From assembly GCF_024436435.1 (NCBI RefSeq), contig NZ_JAFMZP010000002.1:124001-188000 (forward strand): a stretch of 64,000 nt of DNA, written 5' to 3'. The position numbers and the translations under genes were made by a program. Within the stretch, counting starts at the first letter, position 1, and each line of letters starts with the position of its first letter. The notes below the pieces were generated by a model, which made no database searches, had not been told where the DNA came from, and saw only the letters and a program-made list of their open reading frames with translations. Below, piece by piece: positions 8,966-17,554 of the stretch. The stretch comes from Desertivirga xinjiangensis. GTDB lineage: Bacteria > Bacteroidota > Bacteroidia > Sphingobacteriales > Sphingobacteriaceae.

Positions 8966-9301
8966 TTACAGCTGTTCGCGTACTTCCAGCAAGAACTGTT
9001 TAAGGCGTTCCAACGAATCAATTACCTTTTGGTTTTCTTTTACTTCCGATTTGTTGCTTTTCAGGTAATCTTTTGCTCCCTGCAATGTGTAGCCCTTATC
9101 TTTCACCAGGTGGAAAATGATCTTCAGGTTCTCCACATCGTCTGGCGAGAAAAGCCGGTTACCCTTTTTGTTCTTTTTTGGCTGCAGGATATCAAATTCA
9201 CGCTCATAAAAACGTATCTGCGATGCATTGACATCGAACATCTCCGTCACTTCACCCATGGTGTAGTAAAGTTTATTTATTTCACGTTCTTTATAAGGCA
9301 T
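8966..9301 (-). CDS. MerR-family transcriptional regulator
   Basis: The protein has an N-terminal winged-helix MerR DNA-binding domain (YYTMGEVTEMFDVNASQIRFYEREFDIL), then the RLFSPDDVENLKIIFHLVKDKGYTL second helix pair and a short C-terminal coiled coil. I place the start at ATG 9301 (111 residues); an in-frame TTG two codons upstream (9307) is less likely. With no effector domain beyond the coiled coil, it resembles small MerR proteins found in many Bacteroidota near lipid kinase or peptidase genes. Its targets are unknown. It is divergent from alaS across a gap of about 170 bp. Confidence 0.88.
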   Translation of the reverse strand: MPYKEREINKLYYTMGEVTEMFDVNASQIRFYEREFDILQPKKNKKGNRLFSPDDVENLKIIFHLVKDKGYTLQGAKDYLKSNKSEVKENQKVIDSLERLKQFLLEVREQL

Positions 9302-9446
9302 AGACAAAGATAGTTATTATTGGATTTATAAGTTGCAAGTTTTAAGCTAAGAGCAGTTGATTGAAAGCAAAGAGTCGAAAGTTTAAGTTTGAGAGGACGG
9401 GGAAGGGGCAAAGTAAATTTCAAAGTAAAAAGTTCAAATCTCCTGC

Positions 9447-9454
9447 TAACTTTG
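9447..9454 (+). promoter_or_regulatory. Candidate -7 box (TAACTTTG) for alaS
   Basis: TAACTTTG matches the Bacteroidota -7 consensus TAnnTTTG exactly. It predicts a transcript start near 9461 and a leader of about 12 nt before the ATG at 9473, which excludes translation from the upstream frame extension. The -33 element is not clear. Confidence 0.6.
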
Positions 9455-9472
9455 CATTCCCAAATATTGAAA

Positions 9473-12106
9473 ATGACAACGAAAGAGATACGGAAAGCTT
9501 TTTTAGATTTTTTTGCAAGTAAAGGTCATCAGATCGTCCCATCCGCACCTATTGTGGTTAAAAATGATCCTACATTAATGTTTATTAACGCAGGGATGAA
9601 CCCCTTCAAAGAAATCTTCCTGGGTGAAGCTCCTGTGAAGTATTCAAGGGTGGCCGATACTCAACGTTGTTTGCGTGTATCCGGTAAACATAATGATCTG
9701 GAGGAAGTAGGCATCGACACCTATCACCATACCATGTTCGAAATGCTCGGAAACTGGAGCTTTGGTGACTATTTCAAAAAAGAAGCTATCGAGTGGAGCT
9801 GGGAGCTGCTAACCAGCGTATATGGTATTCCTAAAGACAGGTTATATGTGACCGTCTTTCAGGGCGACGAGAAAGAAGGCTTGCCTAAAGATCAGGAAGC
9901 TTTTGACTTCTGGAAGCAATGGATCGCGGAAGATCGTATCCTTTTAGGAAATAAAAAAGACAATTTTTGGGAAATGGGAGACACAGGCCCCTGCGGACCT
10001 TGCTCAGAGATCCATGTAGATTGCCGCTCCGATGAGGAAAGAGCGACGGTTGACGGAAGTGCCCTGGTTAACAACGACCATCCCCAAGTGATTGAAATCT
10101 GGAACAACGTATTTATGCAGTTTAACCGCCTTAAAAACGGTTCCCTGCAGCCGCTGCCAGCGCAGCATGTGGATACGGGGATGGGACTTGAGCGTTTGGT
10201 TCGCGTACTACAGCAGAAATCATCTAATTATGATACTGATACTTTCCAGCCTTTAATCCAGTTTATTTCACAACAAAGCGGAATAGCTTACAACCTGGGT
10301 GAGAGTGACAGTAAAACCGATATTGCAATGCGTGTTATGGCCGATCATATCCGTGCCATCGCGTTCGCGATAGCCGATGGCCAGCTACCTTCAAATAATA
10401 AAGCAGGATATGTTATCCGCAGGATTCTACGTCGCGCTGTTCGGTACTCTTACACCTTTTTAGGCTTCAAAGAGCCTTTCTTCAATAAACTAGTGCCTGT
10501 TCTTGCAGACCAGTTTGATGGCGTATTCCCCGAACTTAAAGCCCAGCAGGATTTCGTGCAAAAAGTGATCCTTGAAGAAGAGGTGTCTTTTTTAAGAACA
10601 CTGGCTACTGGTATCCAGCGCTTTGAAAAATACGCTACCGAAAATACAGATGTAGTTGGCGACTTTGCGTTTGAACTGTACGATACTTTCGGCTTTCCGA
10701 TAGATCTGACAGAGCTGATGGCCCGTGAAAAAGGACTTGCAGTGGATATGGAGGGCTTTAACCAGGCACTTGAACAGCAAAAAAGTCGCTCAAGAGCTGC
10801 TACCGCCATTGATACCAGCGACTGGGTGATTGTTAACGAAGGTGATGAAAATGAATTCCTCGGATATGATGTCTCCGAAACAGAATCGCGGGTATTGAAA
10901 TATCGTAAGATCAGCGCTAAAGGAAAGGAACAATTCCAGATCGTTCTCGACAAAACTCCTTTTTATGCAGAAAGCGGGGGGCAGGTAGGGGATACCGGGA
11001 CATTAAAAACCTCTGGCTCAAATCCTGAAGTCCTTATCGTTACAGATACTAAAAAAGAAAATGCACTGATCGTACATTTTGTGGATGAGATCCCGGAAGG
11101 ATTGGATCTTTCGCAGCCTCTCACAAGTTCAATCGACCTGCACAAGCGTGTCCAGACGGAGAATAACCACTCGGCTACACATTTACTGCAAGCGGCACTG
11201 AGAGAAGTTATCGGCAATCATGTACAGCAAAAGGGCTCTCTGGTAAATTCAGATTACCTGCGTTTCGACTTCTCTCACTTCGCAAAGGTTACCGAAGAAG
11301 AAATAGCCCGTATTGAGACCATAGTGAACCGTCGGATCCGTGAAAACATAACGAAGAAAGAGGAGCGGGCAGTCCCTTATCAGGAAGCAATCAATCGGGG
11401 CGTAACTGCGCTTTTCGGTGAAAAATACGGCGACGTAGTAAGGGTGATTACATTTGATCCCGAGTTTTCAATGGAGCTTTGCGGAGGAACACACGTAAAA
11501 TCCACAGGACAGATCGGTTATTTCAAGATAATCTCCGAAGGTGCAGTAGCGGCCGGAGTTCGCCGTATTGAAGCCATTACAGGCGAGGCCGCCGAAGCAT
11601 ATATCAACGAGCAAAACAGGTTGATCAGCGAAATCAGGAGCTTAATGAAAAATCCAAGGGACCTTACAAAATCGCTCGAAACCTTGCTGGAAGAAAATTC
11701 AAGGCTGAAAAAAGAGATCGAAAAAAGCGTTTACGAAAAAGCGGCCAACCTGAAACATGAGTTAGCAGCAAAGGCTGAGCAAATAAACGGAATCAACTTC
11801 ATTGCAGAGCGTGTGGATCTCGCGAGTGCTGATGCGGTAAAAAACCTTGCTTACAATCTTAAAGACATTGTTGAGAATTTATTCCTTGTTATTGCCACCG
11901 AAACAGAGGGTAAACCAGGTCTGACTGTAATGATCTCTGAGAGTATAGTTGATCAAAAAGGTTTCCATGCGGGTAACATTGTGAGAGAGCTTGCTAAAGA
12001 AATAAAAGGCGGCGGCGGCGGTCAGCCATTTTACGCCACTGCAGGTGGAAAAGATGCTGCCGGACTTGATGCAGCTCTGAAAAAAGCACGCACCTTACTG
12101 GGTTAA
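9473..12106 (+). CDS. alaS: Alanine--tRNA ligase
   Basis: The 877-residue protein charges tRNA-Ala. The class II catalytic core starts at the N-terminus (MTTKEIRKAFLDFFASKGH, then PTLMFINAGMNPFKEIFLG). The editing domain carries the zinc-binding HSATH (about 566-570) and CGGTH (about 669-673) motifs. The C-terminal DHHA1 domain ends with GNIVRELAKEIKGGGGGQPFYATAGG. Length is normal. The frame stays open upstream to 9389, but the conserved start is the ATG at 9473, supported by the promoter box just before it. Confidence 0.98.
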   Translation: MTTKEIRKAFLDFFASKGHQIVPSAPIVVKNDPTLMFINAGMNPFKEIFLGEAPVKYSRVADTQRCLRVSGKHNDLEEVGIDTYHHTMFEMLGNWSFGDYFKKEAIEWSWELLTSVYGIPKDRLYVTVFQGDEKEGLPKDQEAFDFWKQWIAEDRILLGNKKDNFWEMGDTGPCGPCSEIHVDCRSDEERATVDGSALVNNDHPQVIEIWNNVFMQFNRLKNGSLQPLPAQHVDTGMGLERLVRVLQQKSSNYDTDTFQPLIQFISQQSGIAYNLGESDSKTDIAMRVMADHIRAIAFAIADGQLPSNNKAGYVIRRILRRAVRYSYTFLGFKEPFFNKLVPVLADQFDGVFPELKAQQDFVQKVILEEEVSFLRTLATGIQRFEKYATENTDVVGDFAFELYDTFGFPIDLTELMAREKGLAVDMEGFNQALEQQKSRSRAATAIDTSDWVIVNEGDENEFLGYDVSETESRVLKYRKISAKGKEQFQIVLDKTPFYAESGGQVGDTGTLKTSGSNPEVLIVTDTKKENALIVHFVDEIPEGLDLSQPLTSSIDLHKRVQTENNHSATHLLQAALREVIGNHVQQKGSLVNSDYLRFDFSHFAKVTEEEIARIETIVNRRIRENITKKEERAVPYQEAINRGVTALFGEKYGDVVRVITFDPEFSMELCGGTHVKSTGQIGYFKIISEGAVAAGVRRIEAITGEAAEAYINEQNRLISEIRSLMKNPRDLTKSLETLLEENSRLKKEIEKSVYEKAANLKHELAAKAEQINGINFIAERVDLASADAVKNLAYNLKDIVENLFLVIATETEGKPGLTVMISESIVDQKGFHAGNIVRELAKEIKGGGGGQPFYATAGGKDAAGLDAALKKARTLLG

Positions 12107-12134
12107 TTTATCAAGTAAGATCAGGTAAGGTAGG

Positions 12135-12264
12135 CCCTAGAGCCGGTCCCATTGAGCACACGAGGCACGTGTGCGCTAGCTTTATGTTACCCTGCTGGCA
12201 TATGCTAGCGCACGCGTGCCGCGTGTGCTTAGTCTTATACTATTCTCTGGCAGCGGCTCTAGGG
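12135..12264. repeat. Nested inverted repeat with two opposed REP-like hairpins
   Basis: An outer inverted repeat (CCCTAGAGCCG at 12135-12145, CGGCTCTAGGG at 12254-12264, 11 of 11) encloses two REP-like units in opposite orientation (12155-12180 and 12201-12231). Each unit folds by itself around a GCA/TGC loop and the two can also pair with each other. The layout resembles the bacterial interspersed mosaic elements built from paired REP sequences. It sits in the gap between convergent alaS and the SGNH gene, where it could stop transcription from both sides. Confidence 0.8.
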
Positions 12265-12303
12265 GTTTAGTAATGAAAAGGAGTCTCAGAATCCGTTAAA
12301 GTG

Positions 12304-13281
12304 CTATAATTTAACGCCCAACGAATCGGAGATTGGTTTTGCTGAAAATTTTTCGGAGAATAACTTCAAATGACTTAGTTTATTAACTATTTCATTAGTA
12401 AATTCGGTTGCTCCTTGATCATTGAGATGCGTTCCGTCGTAAAATAACGTATAATCGTTAAACTCTGGAAGCTCTGAGTAATTGAATAATGGGATTTTAG
12501 CCTCCTGGGTTATTTTTTTAATAAGATGTATGGATCCGGCATTTAATCTTCGCGTAGTTGGTGAGATCACTACATACAGTTCCACTTTGTTAGCCTTCGC
12601 AAGAGATATAAATCCCCTAAAAACCCTTATTAGCTCCGGATCGTTGCTGACTTGTTCACTTTTTTCTATTCTTTTGACTTTTTTTGAAATCTTGTTTCCT
12701 TTTAGCGCTATATATCCATTATTGCTTTCGTCGTTAATAAACCCATAGTGATAGCCAAGGATTTCTGCAACATCTGTGTTGTAGGGATAAGTTTTGAACA
12801 AATTGGATAGAAGAATTTCACTCTTCCTTATTTTTGAAATATTCTTGTTAATTTCCGGGAAGTCTTTAAATGGTAAAAGTGCATCGATCATTGCGTCTTC
12901 GCCTTCCCGTCCCGCCTTCCATGAGAACTCTGAAGGTTGTACATCAAGAATTACGACTTTAGGTTTATAAGTACTGAGCAACTGGGAAAAGACCGCATAA
13001 GAATATAGTATGTTTTTTCCGCTTCTGCCGAGGTTGTAGGTTGGTACCTGAAAGTGTTCTTCTATAATATGTGACTTGTAATGATGCATGGCCCGGGAGC
13101 TTCCGAATATTAAAATGTCTTCTTTCGCTTTCGTTAGAGCATGAATCGTTTGATAGAATTCTCCATTTTGTAATTTAAAATAAATCTTTTCAAGATAATA
13201 TCCGATCGCACGATCGGCGCTAAACAAAATCAATAAAAACAACAGAGTACTTTTGCCAGCATTGAGGAATGTTTTTTTCAT
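12304..13281 (-). CDS. SGNH/GDSL-like hydrolase domain protein, partner of MBOAT acyltransferase
   Basis: The 325-residue protein has one N-terminal membrane anchor (about residues 9-27), placing the rest in the periplasm. An SGNH-type core follows: the nucleophile block ILIFGSSRA (about 57-64), an oxyanion NLGRSG block, and the C-terminal catalytic pair in DGTHLN (D282, H285). Such proteins accompany MBOAT proteins (AlgI/AlgX or DltB/DltD style) and complete O-acetyl transfer to an exported polysaccharide. It starts 4 bp after the MBOAT stop and surely shares its transcript. The acceptor is unknown. Confidence 0.82.
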   Translation of the reverse strand: MKKTFLNAGKSTLLFLLILFSADRAIGYYLEKIYFKLQNGEFYQTIHALTKAKEDILIFGSSRAMHHYKSHIIEEHFQVPTYNLGRSGKNILYSYAVFSQLLSTYKPKVVILDVQPSEFSWKAGREGEDAMIDALLPFKDFPEINKNISKIRKSEILLSNLFKTYPYNTDVAEILGYHYGFINDESNNGYIALKGNKISKKVKRIEKSEQVSNDPELIRVFRGFISLAKANKVELYVVISPTTRRLNAGSIHLIKKITQEAKIPLFNYSELPEFNDYTLFYDGTHLNDQGATEFTNEIVNKLSHLKLFSEKFSAKPISDSLGVKL

Positions 13282-13285
13282 AAGA

Positions 13286-14710
13286 TTAGAATTGGAAGTA
13301 GATAAATTGAGAAGAACTTAATACGCCGAACAGCAAAATCAAAATGATCAGGCCTGCATACGTGAGGTGTCTTACTAATTTATACCTGTTGTTAAGTAAA
13401 GTAAATGACCCAGGATAAAACTCCTCAGCGATTTCCGTTACAAAAAGGGCACTAATACCTAATAGCGCATATAGCATATTTGAAGTTGAACCGATAAAAA
13501 GGTCACCTGCTTTCCAGGTAAATATGCTATGAACGATAGTGAAAGCTTCATTTACCGAACTTGCCCTGAAAAATACCCATGCAAATGCTACAAAAGCGAA
13601 GGTCAATAAAGTTTGAAAGGCTGAAGGTAGAAATCCTGTAAATTTCAGGTTGGGAAATCGCTGCATTAGACGGTCGAAGTTAATACCGGCAATTTGATAG
13701 ACTCCATGTAAGGCTCCCCAAACAATGAATGTCCAGTTAGCTCCATGCCACAATCCACTGATCATAAATACTATGAAGATATTTAGATACATCCTGTTGA
13801 AAGCTACCCTGTTCCCCCCTAGCGGGATGTATAAATAATCTTTAAACCAGGTGGACAGGGAAATGTGCCAGCGAGACCAAAAATCCTTTATTGACCGGGC
13901 GAGGTAAGGCCGCCTGAAATTCAACATTAGCTTATAGCCCATTACTCTTGCCGTGCCCAGGGCGATGTCTGAATACCCCGAAAAATCACAATAAATTTGT
14001 ATTGCAAAGAACACGCTTGCTACAATCAGTGACACTGCACTATGCTTATCCGAATTATTATAAACACTATCTACATAAACAGCAAGTCTGTCTGCGATAA
14101 AGACCTTTTTAAAAAATCCCCAAAGCATTAATCGTAGTCCGGCCACTACATTATCATAGTTAAATGAGTGCTTTTCACGAAATTGATGAAGAACGTTTTG
14201 TGGTCTTTCAATTGGTCCGGCAACCAGTTGCGGATAAAACATTACGTATAAGGAATAGATACCGAAGTGCCTTTCTGCTTTTTGATTTCCGCGATAGACC
14301 TCTATAGTATAGCTCATGGCCTGAAACGTGTGGAAAGAGAGCCCGATTGGAAGAAGAATTGATAGATATGGTACAGATTCCTGGAAGCCTGCACTGCCAA
14401 GTAAGAAAGAAAGGTTATCCGCGATGAAGTTATAGTACTTAAATACTGCCAGAACTCCCACATTTGCTGCAATACTCAATATCAAGTAATTCTTTCTTCG
14501 CTTTCCAGTGGATCTTTCAATGAGAATACCGGCAAAATAATCTATAACAATTGTGAATCCCAGTATCAATATATAAAGGGGTACAAAGGTCATGTAGAAA
14601 TAACAACTGCTTAGTAACAGGATTTTCCACCTATGCCCATGCGGCGACAAAAAATAGGTGGTGGTGATAATGATAAAGAAGATTAAAAAGTGTAAGGAGT
14701 TGAAGAGCAT
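13286..14710 (-). CDS. MBOAT family O-acyltransferase (AlgI/DltB-like)
   Basis: The multi-spanning membrane protein (474 residues from ATG 14710) starts with MLFNSLHFLIFFIIITTTYF, the typical MBOAT N-terminus. It contains YRPYLARSIKDFWSRWHISLSTWFKDYLYIPLGGN-like motifs and the catalytic histidine in GLWHGANW (about residue 325). The frame extends nine codons upstream to a TTG at 14737, but the ATG gives the family-typical start. It likely moves acetyl groups across the membrane onto a periplasmic polymer together with the SGNH protein immediately downstream. No polymer biosynthesis genes adjoin it, so the acceptor may be the product of either polysaccharide locus in the window. Confidence 0.92.
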   Translation of the reverse strand: MLFNSLHFLIFFIIITTTYFLSPHGHRWKILLLSSCYFYMTFVPLYILILGFTIVIDYFAGILIERSTGKRRKNYLILSIAANVGVLAVFKYYNFIADNLSFLLGSAGFQESVPYLSILLPIGLSFHTFQAMSYTIEVYRGNQKAERHFGIYSLYVMFYPQLVAGPIERPQNVLHQFREKHSFNYDNVVAGLRLMLWGFFKKVFIADRLAVYVDSVYNNSDKHSAVSLIVASVFFAIQIYCDFSGYSDIALGTARVMGYKLMLNFRRPYLARSIKDFWSRWHISLSTWFKDYLYIPLGGNRVAFNRMYLNIFIVFMISGLWHGANWTFIVWGALHGVYQIAGINFDRLMQRFPNLKFTGFLPSAFQTLLTFAFVAFAWVFFRASSVNEAFTIVHSIFTWKAGDLFIGSTSNMLYALLGISALFVTEIAEEFYPGSFTLLNNRYKLVRHLTYAGLIILILLFGVLSSSQFIYFQF

Positions 14711-15031
14711 AGCTTTAAGGTCATTGGTAAATTTCAACTAAATTACCTATCGAAAGCTAGTTCGAAAAGTCACTGAAGAATTTGCACGCAGTTTGTAAAA
14801 TTGTGTAAACGTCACATTTTCTGTTGGTTCCGCCTGTGAAATGAAAGTTAATCAGTCAGGTGTGGTTGTCTGAAGTATGGCCGGCCTGTTAGTCCGGCTG
14901 AACTACAGGTTATCCGATAAACTAGAGCCTGCGTATCCAGGTTGTGCCGGGAATTCGACTTTCTAAAAATTATAAATTTTAGCAACCCTTTGTTTTTGAT
15001 CTCCGTATAACCAATCAATAAACAAAAGCTG

Positions 15032-15253
15032 ATGATGAGGATAGAAGCTGAAAAAGATGTACGGCAGTCAAAACATTACATTGTTTTTAGAATAGGTGCA
15101 GATACAGATATAAAAAATGGCAGAATTGCAATGGTTGAGAAAACTTTAAAGGCACTTGAAGCTAAAGAAGACTATATAGCATGTCAGGCTTTATACGATT
15201 CCCTGCAATATTATAGCATCAGCTCTTCAGAAGCCGTCGAGGTTCTGGCATAA
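15032..15253 (+). CDS. Small hypothetical protein (73 aa)
   Basis: The frame starts at tandem ATGs (15032 and 15035) and encodes MMRIEAEKDVRQSKHYIVFR, followed by a predicted helical, Ala/Glu/Lys-rich second half that resembles a small helical-repeat protein. It has no signal or membrane segment. Base composition fits its surroundings and it is followed after 22 bp by a possible 25-residue membrane peptide. I do not recognise a family. The alternative is chance, but codon usage looks protein-like. Confidence 0.5.
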   Translation: MMRIEAEKDVRQSKHYIVFRIGADTDIKNGRIAMVEKTLKALEAKEDYIACQALYDSLQYYSISSSEAVEVLA

Positions 15254-15275
15254 CCCGGCGTTACAGGAACTGAAC

Positions 15276-15353
15276 ATGAAAGTAGTTATAGTCCTGCTAG
15301 CCGCTGCCGCTATTCTTTTCCTGATCGCTGTCAGAAGAAGAAAGGTTAAGTGA
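15276..15353 (+). CDS. Possible 25-aa single-helix membrane peptide
   Basis: A short frame encodes MKVVIVLLAAAAILFLIAVR followed by RRKVK and TGA. It is one uninterrupted hydrophobic helix with a strongly basic C-terminal tail, the layout of many small membrane proteins. It follows the 73-residue ORF by 22 bp on the same strand. No homology is claimed; the case rests on composition only, and the size leaves a real possibility of chance. Confidence 0.35.
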   Translation: MKVVIVLLAAAAILFLIAVRRRKVK

Positions 15354-15376
15354 TGAAGAAAGAAGCGCTTAGACCG

Positions 15377-15807
15377 TTAAGACGGTTGCTTTAACTTGAT
15401 CCTGCCTTTTGGCCCCACCCTCTGAGCGCGGGAACCAGGTACTTTTGGCACCGGCACGAGTTTTTGCGGCTTACCATATATCTCCCACAACTGCTCAACT
15501 GCGGAAATATAATGATCTCAGCGGGCTCCATTCCCGGTTATTATACTCTACCCGTTCGTCCAGCAGGTTAATGTTGAAGGCCCGCAAAAAAACGGTTACA
15601 ATGATCACACATCCCTCTGGAAGATCTTATACATCGGTGTTAAAGCGGTTGACCATCTTCTTGTCTGGAACGGCGCAAAGAGGGACTAGCGTTTGCCGGA
15701 TACTCAAAGCGGTAGCACTGGCCAGACCAAACTCCAGGACACTTGCCTTGCTGTTAACAGTTTGCTTAACAAGCTTCAGTCTGCTTTGAACTATGGCTTC
15801 TTAGCAT
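15377..15807 (-). pseudogene. Decayed coding region with frameshifts and stops
   Basis: On the minus strand three successive reading-frame segments look like protein but are broken by stops and shifts: KASVLEFGLASATALSIRQT then PDKKMVNRFNTDV (stop); then FNINLLDERVEYNNREWSPL; then AVEQLWEIYGKPQKLVPVPK ending at the stop at 15377-15379. The first part resembles a widespread Bacteroidota family of unknown function with an FGxASxxxxxIR motif, but I hold that loosely. The segments may derive from one or two genes. A plus-strand frame over the same bases is regarded as its shadow. Confidence 0.45.
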
Positions 15808-15839
15808 AACTTAAAGTTATTCGGGATTACAATTGGTCA

Positions 15840-15871
15840 TTTGACTTAACGTCCGTTTGTGCCAACATTTG
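15840..15871 (+). promoter_or_regulatory. Candidate promoter for the reductase/ferredoxin operon
   Basis: TTTG (15840-15843) and AACATTTG (15864-15871; one mismatch to TAnnTTTG) are separated by 20 bp, the usual Bacteroidota spacing. This predicts initiation near 15878 and therefore the ATG at 15892 as the start codon. Confidence 0.6.
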
Positions 15872-15891
15872 TAGTAAATATAAACAAAAGT

Positions 15892-16902
15892 ATGGCACAA
15901 ATAACAACTGACATTTGCATTATCGGCGCAGGGCCTGTAGGTTTATTCGCTGTGTTTGAAGCCGGTCTCCTAAAAATGAGATGTCATTTGATTGATGTCC
16001 TCCAACAGGTGGGCGGGCAGCTTTCCGAAATATATCCTCAAAAACCTATCTATGATATCCCGGGCTTTCCGGTAATAAATGCGCAGCAACTGGTAGACGG
16101 TTTAATGGAACAGATTGAACCTTTTAAGCCCGGGTTCTCCCTCGGAGAAAGGGTTACCGGCCTGGAAAAACTTGACGACGGAAGCTATATTGTCAGCACA
16201 AACGAGGACACTGTTGTAAGATCAAAGGTTGTGGTGATAGCGGGTGGTTTGGGCTGTTTTGAACCCCGCAAACCTCCAATTGATAATCTCGAAACTTATG
16301 AAGGAAAGGGCGTAACTTATATGGTAAAGGATCCCGGGCTGTTCAGAGATAAAAAAGTGGTGATAGCGGGCGGAGGTGATTCGGCTCTCGACTGGACTAT
16401 CTATTTATCCGAGCTAGCTGAACAGGTAACCCTGGTACACAGGGGAGACACCTTCCGGGGAGCCCCCGACTCAGCCGAAAAAGTTGCTCACTTAGCCGGT
16501 CAGGGTAAAATAAATCTCTTACTGCAGTCGAATGTCACCGCAATTCAGGGAAACGGCCGGCTTCAGAAAGTGCAAGTTTTGGATAAGAACAAACTGATAC
16601 AAACCGTTGAAGCAGACTACCTGGTTCCCCTGTTCGGTTTAACGCCCAGGTTAGGACCTATTGCCGACTGGGGTCTGCAGATCGATAAATCCGCTATTAG
16701 CGTAAATACGCTTGATTACTCAACTAATATTGAGGGAATATATGCTATTGGCGATATCAATACTTATCCGGGAAAACTTAAATTGATTCTTTGCGGCTTT
16801 CATGAGGCAGCCTTAATGGCTCAGAGCGCGTTCAAATACGTTTATCCGGAACAGAAGCTAAGTTTTAAATACACCACAGTTTACGGTGTGAATACATTTT
16901 AA
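15892..16902 (+). CDS. Ferredoxin--NADP reductase, thioredoxin-reductase-like type
   Basis: This 336-residue flavoprotein has an FAD-binding GAGPVG motif at residues 12-17 (CIIGAGPVGLFAVFEAGLL), the HLIDVLQQVGGQLSEIYPQKPIYDIPGFP segment and a second Rossmann motif (VVIAGGGDSALDW). It lacks the CxxC redox pair of thioredoxin reductases, as in the YumC/TrxR-like ferredoxin-NADP reductases. An upstream GTG (15859) would add 11 residues but overlaps the predicted promoter, so I use the ATG at 15892. A [2Fe-2S] ferredoxin gene follows after 3 bp, giving a coherent pair that passes electrons from NADPH to an unidentified oxygenase or other acceptor. Confidence 0.9.
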   Translation: MAQITTDICIIGAGPVGLFAVFEAGLLKMRCHLIDVLQQVGGQLSEIYPQKPIYDIPGFPVINAQQLVDGLMEQIEPFKPGFSLGERVTGLEKLDDGSYIVSTNEDTVVRSKVVVIAGGLGCFEPRKPPIDNLETYEGKGVTYMVKDPGLFRDKKVVIAGGGDSALDWTIYLSELAEQVTLVHRGDTFRGAPDSAEKVAHLAGQGKINLLLQSNVTAIQGNGRLQKVQVLDKNKLIQTVEADYLVPLFGLTPRLGPIADWGLQIDKSAISVNTLDYSTNIEGIYAIGDINTYPGKLKLILCGFHEAALMAQSAFKYVYPEQKLSFKYTTVYGVNTF

Positions 16903-16905
16903 TTT

Positions 16906-17226
16906 ATGATACGAATCAGAGTTGAAGATAGAGATGGAAGTATACGTGTCATTGAGATACCAGATACGGTTGATCTCAATCTGATGGAAACACTTAAAAT
17001 ATATGAATATAAATTACGTGCTACATGCGGTGGAATGGCCTTATGTGCTGATTGCCATTGCCAGGTTATTGATGGTGGTAATAATCTACCAGAGCCGCAA
17101 GATGCTGAATTGATTACTCTTGAGAACCATCCGGGTGCAAGCTTTAACAGCCGCCTGGCATGTCAGATCAGGGTGGCTGAAGAAATCGACGGCCTGTCCA
17201 TCCGCCTTATGGGAGAGACAGAGTAA
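16906..17226 (+). CDS. [2Fe-2S] ferredoxin, adrenodoxin-like
   Basis: The 106-residue protein has the cluster ligands C41-x5-C47-x2-C50 and C86 in the spacing of adrenodoxin/putidaredoxin-type ferredoxins; an extra Cys sits at 52. It starts 3 bp after the reductase stop codon and is evidently its redox partner. Such ferredoxins feed P450s, heme oxygenases or Fe-S assembly; no acceptor gene is adjacent, so the electron sink is unknown. Confidence 0.92.
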   Translation: MIRIRVEDRDGSIRVIEIPDTVDLNLMETLKIYEYKLRATCGGMALCADCHCQVIDGGNNLPEPQDAELITLENHPGASFNSRLACQIRVAEEIDGLSIRLMGETE

Positions 17227-17264
17227 GTTTAACCTAATAAATTATATAACATGATCACAATATT

Positions 17265-17430
17265 TTATGTCAGCACGATGCTCCGTGCATTTATCCAGGA
17301 AACCTTTCTAAAAAAGCTAAAAAGCTTTTTCATCAGAAAGAACCGCCTTGATCCAGCGCCAAATATCTCAGACACGATTCTTTTTATATGACACTTAATC
17401 AAAGGGCTCTGATTCAGAACTCTATTTTAA
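17265..17430 (-). pseudogene. Remnant of the 3' end of an acyltransferase-3 gene
   Basis: Read on the minus strand, this stretch gives RVLNQSPLIKCHIKRIVSEI then FGAGSRRFFLMKKLFSFFRK, which aligns with the last 45 or so residues of the neighbouring acyltransferase (KILNSMVIKAFHAKRITSEI then FKPESKGGFLIKKIVNIFRN). No start or upstream domain remains. It looks like the leftover of a tandem duplicate lying just beyond the intact gene. A plus-strand 46-codon frame over it is a shadow. Confidence 0.7.
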
Positions 17431-17554
17431 AGGCTCTTCGAGATATCCATACTCGAAGCCCTAATCGTAGGTTCTCCGAACCGATTGATCTAGATCAAAG
17501 TCATTTAAAAACTGATAAGGGTTAAATAATGGGCCTCACCAAATGTTATTGTTC

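Noticed and set aside
9431-9445. GTTCAAATC string resembling a tRNA T-loop upstream of alaS
   Set aside because: No acceptor, D-stem or anticodon-stem pairing can be formed around it.
10450-10953. 167-codon ORF antisense to alaS
   Set aside because: Lies wholly within alaS and is Ser-rich, as expected for an antisense shadow.
15409-15789. 126-codon plus-strand ORF
   Set aside because: Shadow of the decayed minus-strand coding region; Ser/Arg/Leu-rich with no domain sense.
17251-17391. 46-codon plus-strand ORF after the ferredoxin gene
   Set aside because: Opposite strand of the acyltransferase remnant, whose minus-strand translation has clear similarity to the intact gene.
17436-17458. CTTCGAG / CTCGAAG hairpin as a terminator of the ferredoxin operon
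   Set aside because: Only 7 bp of stem with no T-tract and more than 200 bp from the stop codon.
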